Below are positions 33,001-39,237 of a DNA stretch of 39,237 nt, one piece after another. The DNA is from Candidatus Eisenbacteria bacterium. Its GTDB lineage: Bacteria; Desulfobacterota; Binatia; DP-6. How positions within the stretch are numbered: position 1 is the first letter of the stretch; each line of letters starts with the position of its first letter. The stretch is from assembly GCA_035577985.1 (NCBI GenBank), contig DATJZY010000140.1, forward strand, positions 1 to 39,237. The letters are read 5' to 3'. The notes under the pieces are model-generated. The model searched no databases, had not been told where the DNA came from, and was given only the letters and a program-made list of their open reading frames with translations. The position numbers and the translations under genes are program-made.

Positions 33001-33232
33001 GTTCTTCCCGCGCTCGTCCTACGCACTGTGTACCAGCAGGGGCGACTCCATGGGCGCCGTCCTTCGCCAGTGGAATCGGGCGGCAACACCGGAGGTTCCG
33101 CCGGGCGAGAGCGAGGATCCGTACAACGAGCTCGCGTTCCGCGGCGCGAAGGCGCTCGGCGACGAATTCCGGTCGCTCGCCCGCCGGGTCGTGGGGCCGC
33201 TCCTGGATCACCAGGTGGAGGACCCCTCGTGA
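30065..33232 (+). CDS. recC: RecBCD subunit gamma, RecC
   Basis: A 1055-residue RecC. The N-terminus MLRVTESNRLEVLAERL, then PNGGMARWLSLWIA and DLPAEFIWSVLGRAL, matches RecC of enterobacteria closely. RecC is an inactivated helicase-fold protein that splits the DNA strands and reads Chi sequences in the 3' strand as RecBCD processes double-strand ends. Further family segments are VMTPDIEAYAPCIEAVF and LVGLDDGAFPRQQRP. Length is slightly below E. coli RecC (1122). Start ATG 30065; the stop overlaps recB by 4 nt (GTGA). There is no ptrA-like protease gene between recC and recB, unlike in E. coli. Confidence 0.95.
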   Translation: MLRVTESNRLEVLAERLVASLDAPGDAPLAPDLVVVPNGGMARWLSLWIARDRGVCANVRFDLPAEFIWSVLGRALGQRANADVFDPAVLTWRVLGVLARLERRPPFTALHAYTDGPSDRRRYELARRIANVFDQYLVYRPDWIRRWEAGADEHWQAELWRRLVAGSDASHRVTLLDTLVAALQGGGGLARAELPARVRVFAVAAMPPAYLAVFGRLAERIDVDLYALNPSPTYWGDLMGSRELARSPLAAGDEDLARGNSLLAGFGKQLAELRDLVREWNAHEIDAHVEPSEASILHAVQADIHHLRTRGSGPSPKTPRPDDRTIQVHRCHGPMREVEVLHDQLLDLFDRHPDLEPSDVVVMTPDIEAYAPCIEAVFGTAPHQRMIPFTIADRSARAERPILGAFLALLALPGSRYDANSLLALLDVDAVRRRFGFADAEVARARRWVRATGIRWGVDAAARAALGLPATHEHTWRFGLDRLLLGYALPEEQRRRFAGVLPYDDVEGTSARALGLLATFAEACFTLGRDLGGARAPLAWTTALSEVVDRFFDASEADEEDVVTIRRALTELASVIRRAGFGDAVSLDVIRAYLEAVLAVPVASGRFLAGRVTFCALVPMRSIPFEVVCLVGLDDGAFPRQQRPVGFDLMADDFRPGDRSRREDDRSLFLEAILSARRVLYLSYVGRDIRDNSERPPSVLVRDLVDYVRCGFDVEVEQTHPLQPFSATYFMPGATLFSYADDLCAARRLQGTRVELAAPFVLRPLPVPEAGRRTLSVDDLVRFFLGPAKFLLQERLGLRLEPARGVVDTREPFVLDALSRYLVRDQVLRLWREGTPVAELEPLLRGAGLLPHGAPGDVALQEQTAGVEDLLARLDDALPTPRLPPTPVDVLVGDFRLHGAIPTGRAGGVVDYRPTVAKAKDRLALWIRHLVLASHTGRDAQGRWLGTHGDVVLRPPTRPREVLAELLALYWDGLQRPLPFFPRSSYALCTSRGDSMGAVLRQWNRAATPEVPPGESEDPYNELAFRGAKALGDEFRSLARRVVGPLLDHQVEDPS

Positions 33233-36200
33233 CGCCGGCGTTCGCGCCGCTCGCCGGCACGACTGCGATCGAGGCGAATGCGGGCACGGGGAAGACCTTC
33301 ACGATCACGCAGCTCTACGTGCGCCTCGTGCTCGAGGCGGGGCTCGACGTGGCGAGCATCCTCGTCGTGACGTATACGCGCGCGGCGACCGCCGAGTTGC
33401 GGAACCGACTTCGCGAGCGCCTCGCCGAAGCGCGCGACGTCTTCGCGCGCGGCGAGACGAACGACCCGTTCTACGCCGAGCTCCTGCGGCGCGTACCGGA
33501 TCGCGGCGCCGCGGACCGCGCGCTGCGCCGCGCGCTACAGAGCTTCGACGAGGCGGCCGTCTTCACGATCCACGGCTTCTGCCAGCGCGTCCTCGCCGAG
33601 CGTGCGTTCGAGGGCGGCGTGGCGTTCGACGCGGAGCTCGTGCCGGACCAGGAGGACCTGCTGCTCGAGGTCGTCGACGACTTCTGGCGCACGACGTTCT
33701 ACGCCGCATCGCCGATGCTGGTGCGCTACCTGGTGAAGAAGCGGCACTGGACGCCGGAGTGGCTGCGCGACGAGCTGCGTGGCTACCTCGGGCCGCGCCG
33801 GGCGCGCGTGATCGCGCCCGAAGATCCCGGCGACCTCGGGCCGCTCGAATCCGCGTTCGACGGCGCGATGCGGGTGGTGGCCGCCGCCTGGCCCCGGGAT
33901 CGTGCCGGCGTTCTCGAGCTGCTTCGACGGGCCCCCGGGCTCGACCGATCCCGATACCAGGAGAGGACGGTGGAGCGCATCGTCGGCGCGATGGACGAGC
34001 TCGTCGAAGTCGGTGCGCCGACGCCGGCGCTTCACGAGGACATCGAGCGCCTGACGGCCCGTCGGATTCGCGAGGCGACGAAGGCGGGTCGGCCGGCGCC
34101 CGACCATCCCTTCTTTGCGACGTGCGAGGCCCTCTGGACCGCGGGCTCGGCACTGCTGCGAGCCTACGACGACCGCGGCGCGGCGCTGCGCGGTCGCCTG
34201 ATCGCCTATGCTTCGCGCGAGCTCGAAGCGCGAAAGGCCGAGCGCTCGATCCAGTTCTACGACGACCTTCTCGCGGCGCTGGCCCGCGCGCTCGCCGACC
34301 CGGTGCGCGGGCCGCGGCTCGCGGAGGCCGTCCGGCGTCGCTACCGCGCGGCGCTGGTGGACGAGTTCCAGGACACCGATCCGGCGCAATACGAGATCAT
34401 CCGGCGTCTCTACGAGGGCACCGAGCTGCCCGTGGTCCTCGTCGGCGATCCCAAGCAGGCGATCTACAGCTTTCGAGGGGCCGACGTCTTCAGCTACCTG
34501 CGCGCGCGGGCCACGGCGGCGAACACGACGCAGCTCGACGTCAACCGGCGCGCCGATCCGCTCCTAGTCCGGGCGGTGAACGCGCTCTTCGGCGCCAGCC
34601 CGCGGCCGTTCCTGATCGACGGGATCTCGTTCGTCCCGAGCGACGCGGCCCCGGAGCCGCGCGAGGCGACGCTCACCGTGGAGGACGGCGAGGACGCACC
34701 CCTTCGCGTCTGGTGGCTCGAGGGCGAGGGCGGCAAGGCCGTCGAGAAGACGGTCGCGCGCCAGCGCGTCGCCGGGGCGACGGCGGGCGAGATCGTTCGG
34801 CTCCTCGAGCTCGGTCGCAACGGGCGCGCCACGCGGGTCTCCTCGCAGGGATCTCGCCCGCTCGACGGGCGGGACATCGCGGTGCTCGTGCGTACGAACG
34901 AAGAAGGCCGCAGCATGCGCGAAGCGCTCCTCGCACGCGGGGTGCCGAGCGTCCAGCAGGCGGTCGACTCGGTGTTCGCGTCGCGCGAGGCCGCGGAGCT
35001 CGAACGCGTGCTGGTCGCGGTCGCGGACCCGGGGCAGGGCGTGCTCGTCCGGGCGGCGCTCACCACCGAGATGCTCGGAGGCACGGCTGACGCGCTCGAG
35101 CGGCTGGCGGACGAGGACGTGGCCTGGGAGGAGCGCGTCGAGGCGTTCCACGAGTACCACCACCGATGGCAGACGTATGGCTTCGTGCACATGCTGCGCC
35201 TGCTCGTCGTGCGCGAAGGCGTCGCGAAGCGGCTGCTCGCGTTCCCCGACGGCGAGCGCCGGGTGACGAATCTGTTCCACCTGATCGAGCTGCTCCACAC
35301 CCACGCGAGCCACCATCGCTGCGGGATCGACGCGCTGGTCGAGTGGCTCGCCGACCAGCGGGAGGCGGCGCGGCTCGGAGAGCTCAGTGCCGACGAGATG
35401 TTGCTCCGTCTCGAGAGCGATGCGGCGCTCGTGACGATCGTCACGGTCCACAAGGCGAAGGGGCTCCAGTATCCGATCGTCTTCTGCCCCTTTCTGTGGA
35501 ACGGATACCTCTTCGCCAGCAAGAGCGACGCGGTGGTCTGCCACGAGCCGGACGCCGAGGACCCCACGCTCGATCTCGGGTCGCCGGCAATGGCGCAGCG
35601 GCGCGCGCGGGCGAAGGAAGAGGAGATCGCCGAACGTCTCCGCCTCGTCTACGTGGCGCTGACGCGCGCCCAGCACCGCTGCTATCTCGCGTGGGGTAAG
35701 GTGAACGAGGGGGGGACATCGCCCCTCGCCTGGTTGTTGCACGGTGGCGACGAGGACGTGGTCGCGGTGGCGGAACGCTACAAGAAGCTCTCCGGTGACG
35801 CGCTGCGCGCCGAGGTCGATCGCGTCGCGCTGGCGGCCCGCGGCGCGATCGCCGTCGAGCCCCTCCCGGACGACGCCGTGAGCGCGCGGCTCGCGGGCAC
35901 CGACCCCGACCGCGAACGCCTGGAGTATCGACGCCTCGTTCATCGCGTGCGGCCCGTGTGGGGCATCGCCAGCTTCTCGGCGCTGGTGGCCGCGGGCGGC
36001 GAGCGCGAACGACCCGACTACGATCAGCGGGACGTGCCTCCACCCGGCGACGCAGGTGATCCGCGGCGCGGCTGCCACGGCTTTCCCCGCGGCGCCCGGG
36101 CCGGTCGTTGCCTGCACGCGATCCTCGAAGCCATCGACTTCACGGCGCCCGACTGGACGGTGGTTCCGCCCTTGCTGCGCGGGTTCGGCATCGACGATGC

Positions 36201-36795
36201 GTGGGCGCCCCTCGTGGTCGAATGGATGGAGCGGGTACTCGCGACACCGCTCGACGGGCTGGACCGCCTCCGCCTGTGCGACGTCCCACGGACGCGACGG
36301 CTCGACGAGCTCGAGTTCTACTATCCCACCGCCGGGTTCGACGTGGGCGTGCTCGGACGTGGGCTCGCCGCCGCCGGCTTCGCCGGCGGGGCGTTCCGCG
36401 AGGCCGCCGTGCGTCTGGAGGTCGCGACCCTGCGTGGCTTCCTGCGGGGGTTCATCGATTGCGTGTTCGAGCACGGAGGGCGGTACTTCGTGGTCGACTA
36501 CAAATCGAACTGGCTCGGTGAGCGCACGGAGCCCTACGCCGCGCCGGCGCTGGTGCGGGTCGTCGCGGCCGAGCAGTACTGGCTCCAGTACCTCCTGTAC
36601 ACACTCGCCGTACATCGTCACCTCGCTCGGCGCGTGCGGGACTACGACTACGATCGCCACATGGGCGGCGTGCGCTACCTCTTCCTCCGCGGCATGGAGC
36701 CGTCGCGCGGGAGCGCCTTCGGCGTCTACGCGGACCGCCCGAGCCGGCGCGTGATCGAGCTGCTCGACGGTTGCGTCCGGGGCGAGGCATCATGA
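33229..36795 (+). CDS. recB: RecBCD subunit beta, RecB helicase-nuclease
   Basis: A 1188-residue UvrD/Rep-type helicase joined to a C-terminal nuclease. Walker A is NAGTGKTFT (K22), Walker B is LVDEFQDTDPAQY (~376-388), and VTVHKAKGLQYPIVF and LRLVYVALTRAQHRCY are the late helicase motifs. The nuclease site is complete: D1077 (GFIDCVF), D1090 and K1092 (DYKSNWLG), with the same 13- and 2-residue spacings as D1067, D1080 and K1082 of E. coli RecB. The 3'-to-5' helicase and both strand cleavages should therefore work. Start is GTG 33229, within the recC stop (GTGA); the stop overlaps recD (ATGA). Confidence 0.96.
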   Translation: MTPAFAPLAGTTAIEANAGTGKTFTITQLYVRLVLEAGLDVASILVVTYTRAATAELRNRLRERLAEARDVFARGETNDPFYAELLRRVPDRGAADRALRRALQSFDEAAVFTIHGFCQRVLAERAFEGGVAFDAELVPDQEDLLLEVVDDFWRTTFYAASPMLVRYLVKKRHWTPEWLRDELRGYLGPRRARVIAPEDPGDLGPLESAFDGAMRVVAAAWPRDRAGVLELLRRAPGLDRSRYQERTVERIVGAMDELVEVGAPTPALHEDIERLTARRIREATKAGRPAPDHPFFATCEALWTAGSALLRAYDDRGAALRGRLIAYASRELEARKAERSIQFYDDLLAALARALADPVRGPRLAEAVRRRYRAALVDEFQDTDPAQYEIIRRLYEGTELPVVLVGDPKQAIYSFRGADVFSYLRARATAANTTQLDVNRRADPLLVRAVNALFGASPRPFLIDGISFVPSDAAPEPREATLTVEDGEDAPLRVWWLEGEGGKAVEKTVARQRVAGATAGEIVRLLELGRNGRATRVSSQGSRPLDGRDIAVLVRTNEEGRSMREALLARGVPSVQQAVDSVFASREAAELERVLVAVADPGQGVLVRAALTTEMLGGTADALERLADEDVAWEERVEAFHEYHHRWQTYGFVHMLRLLVVREGVAKRLLAFPDGERRVTNLFHLIELLHTHASHHRCGIDALVEWLADQREAARLGELSADEMLLRLESDAALVTIVTVHKAKGLQYPIVFCPFLWNGYLFASKSDAVVCHEPDAEDPTLDLGSPAMAQRRARAKEEEIAERLRLVYVALTRAQHRCYLAWGKVNEGGTSPLAWLLHGGDEDVVAVAERYKKLSGDALRAEVDRVALAARGAIAVEPLPDDAVSARLAGTDPDRERLEYRRLVHRVRPVWGIASFSALVAAGGERERPDYDQRDVPPPGDAGDPRRGCHGFPRGARAGRCLHAILEAIDFTAPDWTVVPPLLRGFGIDDAWAPLVVEWMERVLATPLDGLDRLRLCDVPRTRRLDELEFYYPTAGFDVGVLGRGLAAAGFAGGAFREAAVRLEVATLRGFLRGFIDCVFEHGGRYFVVDYKSNWLGERTEPYAAPALVRVVAAEQYWLQYLLYTLAVHRHLARRVRDYDYDRHMGGVRYLFLRGMEPSRGSAFGVYADRPSRRVIELLDGCVRGEAS

Positions 36796-38609
36796 CGGCA
36801 CTCCTCGACCGGCTCGACGGCTTCCGGGATCGCGGCGCGCTCTCCGACCTCGACGTCCAGTTCGCGCGCTTCCTGGCTCGCATCGGCGGGTCCGACGCCG
36901 ACGAGATCGTGCTCGCCGCGGCTCTCACGAGCCAGCGCGTCGACCGCGGGCACGTCTGCGCCGATCTCGCCGCGCTGGCCGGCCGCGTCGTGCTGCCCGC
37001 GGAGGACGACGATCCCGAGGCCGGGCCGCCGGTCGTCGCCCCGTCGCTCGCGCGGTGGCGCGCGGCGCTCGAGAGGTCCCCACTGGTCGGCCCCGATCGG
37101 CCCCTGATGCTCGACGAGCAGGGGCGGCTCTATCTGCAGCGCTACTGGCGCTACGAGCGTGCCCTCGCGGAGGCGATCCGCGCCCGGGCGACGCGGGTGC
37201 ATGCGATCGACGAGGCGCGCCTGCGCGCCGACGCCGCGCGCCTGTTTCCGCCGACGGGCGAGCCCGGGCCCGACTGGCAACGCGTTGCTGCGGTCGCCGC
37301 CGTGCTGCGCTCGCTGTCGGTCGTGTCGGGCGGACCCGGGACCGGCAAGACGACCACCGTGGTCCGCATGCTGGCGCTGCTCGCGAGTCAATCGGCCCAG
37401 CCGCTGCGGATCGGTCTCGCGGCGCCCACCGGCAAGGCCGCGGCACGCATGCAGGAGGCGATCCGTGCGGCGCGCGCCTCGTTGCCGGTCGACGACGCGG
37501 TCCATGCCCGCATTCCCGACGACGCGCGCACGATCCACCGCCTGCTCGGGGCCCGCCCGGAATCGGCGACCTTTCGACACGGACCGGCGAACCCGCTCCC
37601 GCTCGACGTGCTCGTGGTCGACGAGGCGTCGATGGTGGACCTCGCCCTCATGGCGCGGATCGTCGGCGCGTTGCCCGACGCCGCACGCCTGGTGCTCCTC
37701 GGAGATCGCGACCAGCTCGCGTCGGTCGAGGCCGGCGCGGTGCTGGGCGACCTCTGCGGCCCGGCCCCGGGCTTCTCGCACGCATTCCGCGCGCGCATCG
37801 AGGGACTGGTCGGCTCGTCGCTTCCAGCCGGCGCGCGTGATGGCACGCCGCTCGCCGACTGCGTCGTCCTGCTGTCGCGGAGCTATCGCTTCGCCGGCGA
37901 CAGTGGCATCGGCCGGCTCGCGGACGCGGTCAACCGCGGCGACGCGGAGCGCGCGATGGCGCTCCTCGACGCAGCCTCCACGCCGGACGTCGTGCGGGCC
38001 GACGGGCCGGATCGCGAGCTGGTGGCGACCGCCGTCGAAGGATACCGCGATCATCTCGCGCGGGTCGCGGCGGGTGCGCCGCCGGCCGAGATCTTCGCCG
38101 CCTTCCGCGGCTTCCGCGTGCTGTGTGCGCACCGCAGGGGTCCGCGCGGTGCGGAAACCTTGAACCGACTCGTCGTCGAGCGTCTCGGTGCGCATGGCGA
38201 ATGGTACCCGGGTCGTCCGGTCCTGGTGACCGAGAACGACTACGCCCTCCGCCTCTTCAACGGCGACGTGGGGATCGCGCTCCCCGACCCGGATGCCGGC
38301 GGCCGGCTGCGCGTCTTCTTCGAAGGCGAAGCGGGCACGCTGCGCCGCATTCCCCCGCTGCGCCTGCCGCCGCACGAGACGACGTACGCCATGACGATCC
38401 ACAAGAGCCAGGGCTCGGAGTTCGACCGGGTCGTGCTCGTCCTGCCGCCGGAGGACTCGCGGCTGCTGACGCGGGAGCTGCTCTACACGGCGATCACGCG
38501 CGCCCGGTCGTCGGTGCTGGTGTGGGGCGACGACCTCGTGGTTCGCGCCGCCGTCGAACGCCGGCTCGTCCGCTCCTCCGGATTGCGCGACGCTCTCTGG
38601 GGCTCCTAG
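36792..38609 (+). CDS. recD: RecBCD subunit alpha, RecD helicase
   Basis: A 605-residue 5'-to-3' SF1B helicase. Walker A is GGPGTGKTTT (K186), the Walker B region is LVVDEASMVDLALM, and GDRDQLASVEAGAVLGD and the C-terminal TIHKSQGSEF/LYTAITRARSSV motifs are all typical of RecD1. Length equals E. coli RecD (608). The N-terminal ~110 residues form the RecB-interacting domain. ATG 36792 overlaps the recB stop as ATGA. The whole recCBD set is one operon with tight coupling. No intergenic space is available for a terminator before the next gene, which starts 47 bp further on the same strand. Confidence 0.96.
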   Translation: MTALLDRLDGFRDRGALSDLDVQFARFLARIGGSDADEIVLAAALTSQRVDRGHVCADLAALAGRVVLPAEDDDPEAGPPVVAPSLARWRAALERSPLVGPDRPLMLDEQGRLYLQRYWRYERALAEAIRARATRVHAIDEARLRADAARLFPPTGEPGPDWQRVAAVAAVLRSLSVVSGGPGTGKTTTVVRMLALLASQSAQPLRIGLAAPTGKAAARMQEAIRAARASLPVDDAVHARIPDDARTIHRLLGARPESATFRHGPANPLPLDVLVVDEASMVDLALMARIVGALPDAARLVLLGDRDQLASVEAGAVLGDLCGPAPGFSHAFRARIEGLVGSSLPAGARDGTPLADCVVLLSRSYRFAGDSGIGRLADAVNRGDAERAMALLDAASTPDVVRADGPDRELVATAVEGYRDHLARVAAGAPPAEIFAAFRGFRVLCAHRRGPRGAETLNRLVVERLGAHGEWYPGRPVLVTENDYALRLFNGDVGIALPDPDAGGRLRVFFEGEAGTLRRIPPLRLPPHETTYAMTIHKSQGSEFDRVVLVLPPEDSRLLTRELLYTAITRARSSVLVWGDDLVVRAAVERRLVRSSGLRDALWGS

Positions 38610-38656
38610 CGCCGTCGCAGTCGCACGACGGGGCGCGAACGCGGTATGGTCCGCCC

Positions 38657-39237
38657 GTGGCGAGCGTCCTCGAGACCTATCGCGACCCGCTCTTCTGGTC
38701 GTTCCCGATGGGCAGCATCGTCGCGAGCCTCGTCGCCTTCGCGGCCTTCGCGGGGCCGCTCACGTACATCGCGTGGCGCGATCCGGCGTGGGCGCGGCCG
38801 TACCGCCTGCAGAGCCGCCCGCCGCGCGAGCAGCAGCTCGTGGCGGCGTCGATCGGCACGTGGATCGTGAACAACGGCTGTCTCGCGATCGCGACCGTCC
38901 TGTCGTGGCCGCTCCTGCGCACGAGCGGCGTGCACGCCGGGCCGCTGCCGGGATGGTGGGTGATCGCGGCGCAGCTCGTCTTCTTCGTCTACCTCGACGA
39001 CTTCCTCTACTACTGGTTCCATCGCGGCATGCACACGCGCTGGCTCTACAAGCGCGTGCACGGCTGGCACCATCGCATCGTGACGCCATGGGCGATCACC
39101 GGGCACTACATGCACCCGGTGGAGTACGTGCTCACGGGCACGCTGGCGCTCGTGGGGCCGCTCCTCGTCGGCGCGCACGTCGTCGTGCTGTGGATCTGGT
39201 TCGCCTTCCGGCAGTGGGAAGCGGCCGAGGGGCACTG
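38657..39237 (+). CDS. Fatty acid hydroxylase / sterol desaturase family protein (3' truncated by window end)
   Basis: The first 193 residues of an integral membrane di-iron hydroxylase. Hydrophobic helices flank histidine boxes HRGMH (HxxxH) and HGWHH (HxxHH), followed by GHYMHPVEY, the pattern of the PF04116 fatty acid hydroxylase/sterol desaturase/carotenoid hydroxylase superfamily. The later histidine box should lie beyond the window. It would hydroxylate or desaturate a membrane lipid using oxygen and a reduced partner. The start is GTG 38657; an ATG at 38646 is in another frame, and an in-frame ATG at 38708 would remove the first 17 residues. Confidence 0.85.
   Translation, partial: MASVLETYRDPLFWSFPMGSIVASLVAFAAFAGPLTYIAWRDPAWARPYRLQSRPPREQQLVAASIGTWIVNNGCLAIATVLSWPLLRTSGVHAGPLPGWWVIAAQLVFFVYLDDFLYYWFHRGMHTRWLYKRVHGWHHRIVTPWAITGHYMHPVEYVLTGTLALVGPLLVGAHVVVLWIWFAFRQWEAAEGH

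Overview
This is a very GC-rich, gene-dense window of bacterial chromosome holding about 29 protein genes plus a transposase remnant. No gap between genes exceeds about 245 bp. I see no rRNA, tRNA or CRISPR array. The sequence points to a Gram-negative bacterium with a rich acyl-CoA metabolism: a Wzm/Wzt-type polysaccharide exporter, a lipoprotein with a lipobox, RecBCD, an alpha-methylacyl-CoA racemase, thiolase, crotonase, sulfotransferases and a sterol-desaturase-like hydroxylase. A secreted protein with a 'TTSTTLPG' linker and a CGDG-type cysteine motif resembles secreted proteins of uncultured Binatota/deltaproteobacteria-like lineages. That placement is inference, not proof.

Layout. 1-124: tail of an IS110-type transposase. 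138-2104 (-): aldo/keto reductase followed by a SAM methyltransferase with an apparent CTG start. 2189-6502 (+): GNAT acetyltransferase, DUF2961/GH172 protein, dimethylformamidase-large-subunit-like protein, and a periplasmic cupredoxin-like protein. 6518-9150 (-): an HMG-CoA-synthase-like/DUF35 fusion and its thiolase partner. 9247-10650 (+): a secreted protein of unknown function. 10655-11800 (-): alpha-methylacyl-CoA racemase.

12045-20531 (+) is the most striking block. Six tightly packed or overlapping genes look like one glycan synthesis and export operon: a GT39/PMT-type GT-C glycosyltransferase, a UbiA-family decaprenyl-phosphate phosphoribosyltransferase-like enzyme, a cellulose-synthase-like GT2, an ABC-2 permease (Wzm-like), an ATPase with a Wzt-type C-terminal domain, and an 867-residue protein built of two tandem copies of [N-terminal module + GT2 domain]. 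The 244-bp leader upstream carries three inverted repeats. A crotonase-family gene follows 15 bp later.

21344-26854 holds a sulfotransferase (-), a seven-bladed beta-propeller lipoprotein (+), and a likely three-gene operon (nitronate monooxygenase-like, amidohydrolase, SDR). A perfect CAAAC-N4-GTTTG palindrome, matching the PsrA-type TetR operator consensus, lies just before the ribosome binding site of that operon. 26857-28877 (-) has a PBP4-type D-Ala-D-Ala carboxypeptidase and a LuxI/FeeM-like acyltransferase. Divergent from them is a second sulfotransferase. 30065-38609 (+) is a complete recC-recB-recD operon with 4-nt overlaps at both later junctions and intact helicase and nuclease residues. 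The window ends inside a fatty acid hydroxylase/sterol desaturase gene.

The glycan operon is the best candidate for something undescribed. A DPPR-synthase-like enzyme and GT-C enzyme, which in mycobacteria belong to decaprenyl-phosphate-sugar chemistry, sit beside a cellulose-synthase-like GT2, an O-antigen-type exporter and a double-headed glycosyltransferase. A GH172-family protein (a family that includes furanosidases) lies 8 kb upstream. What glycan is made is unknown from sequence alone.
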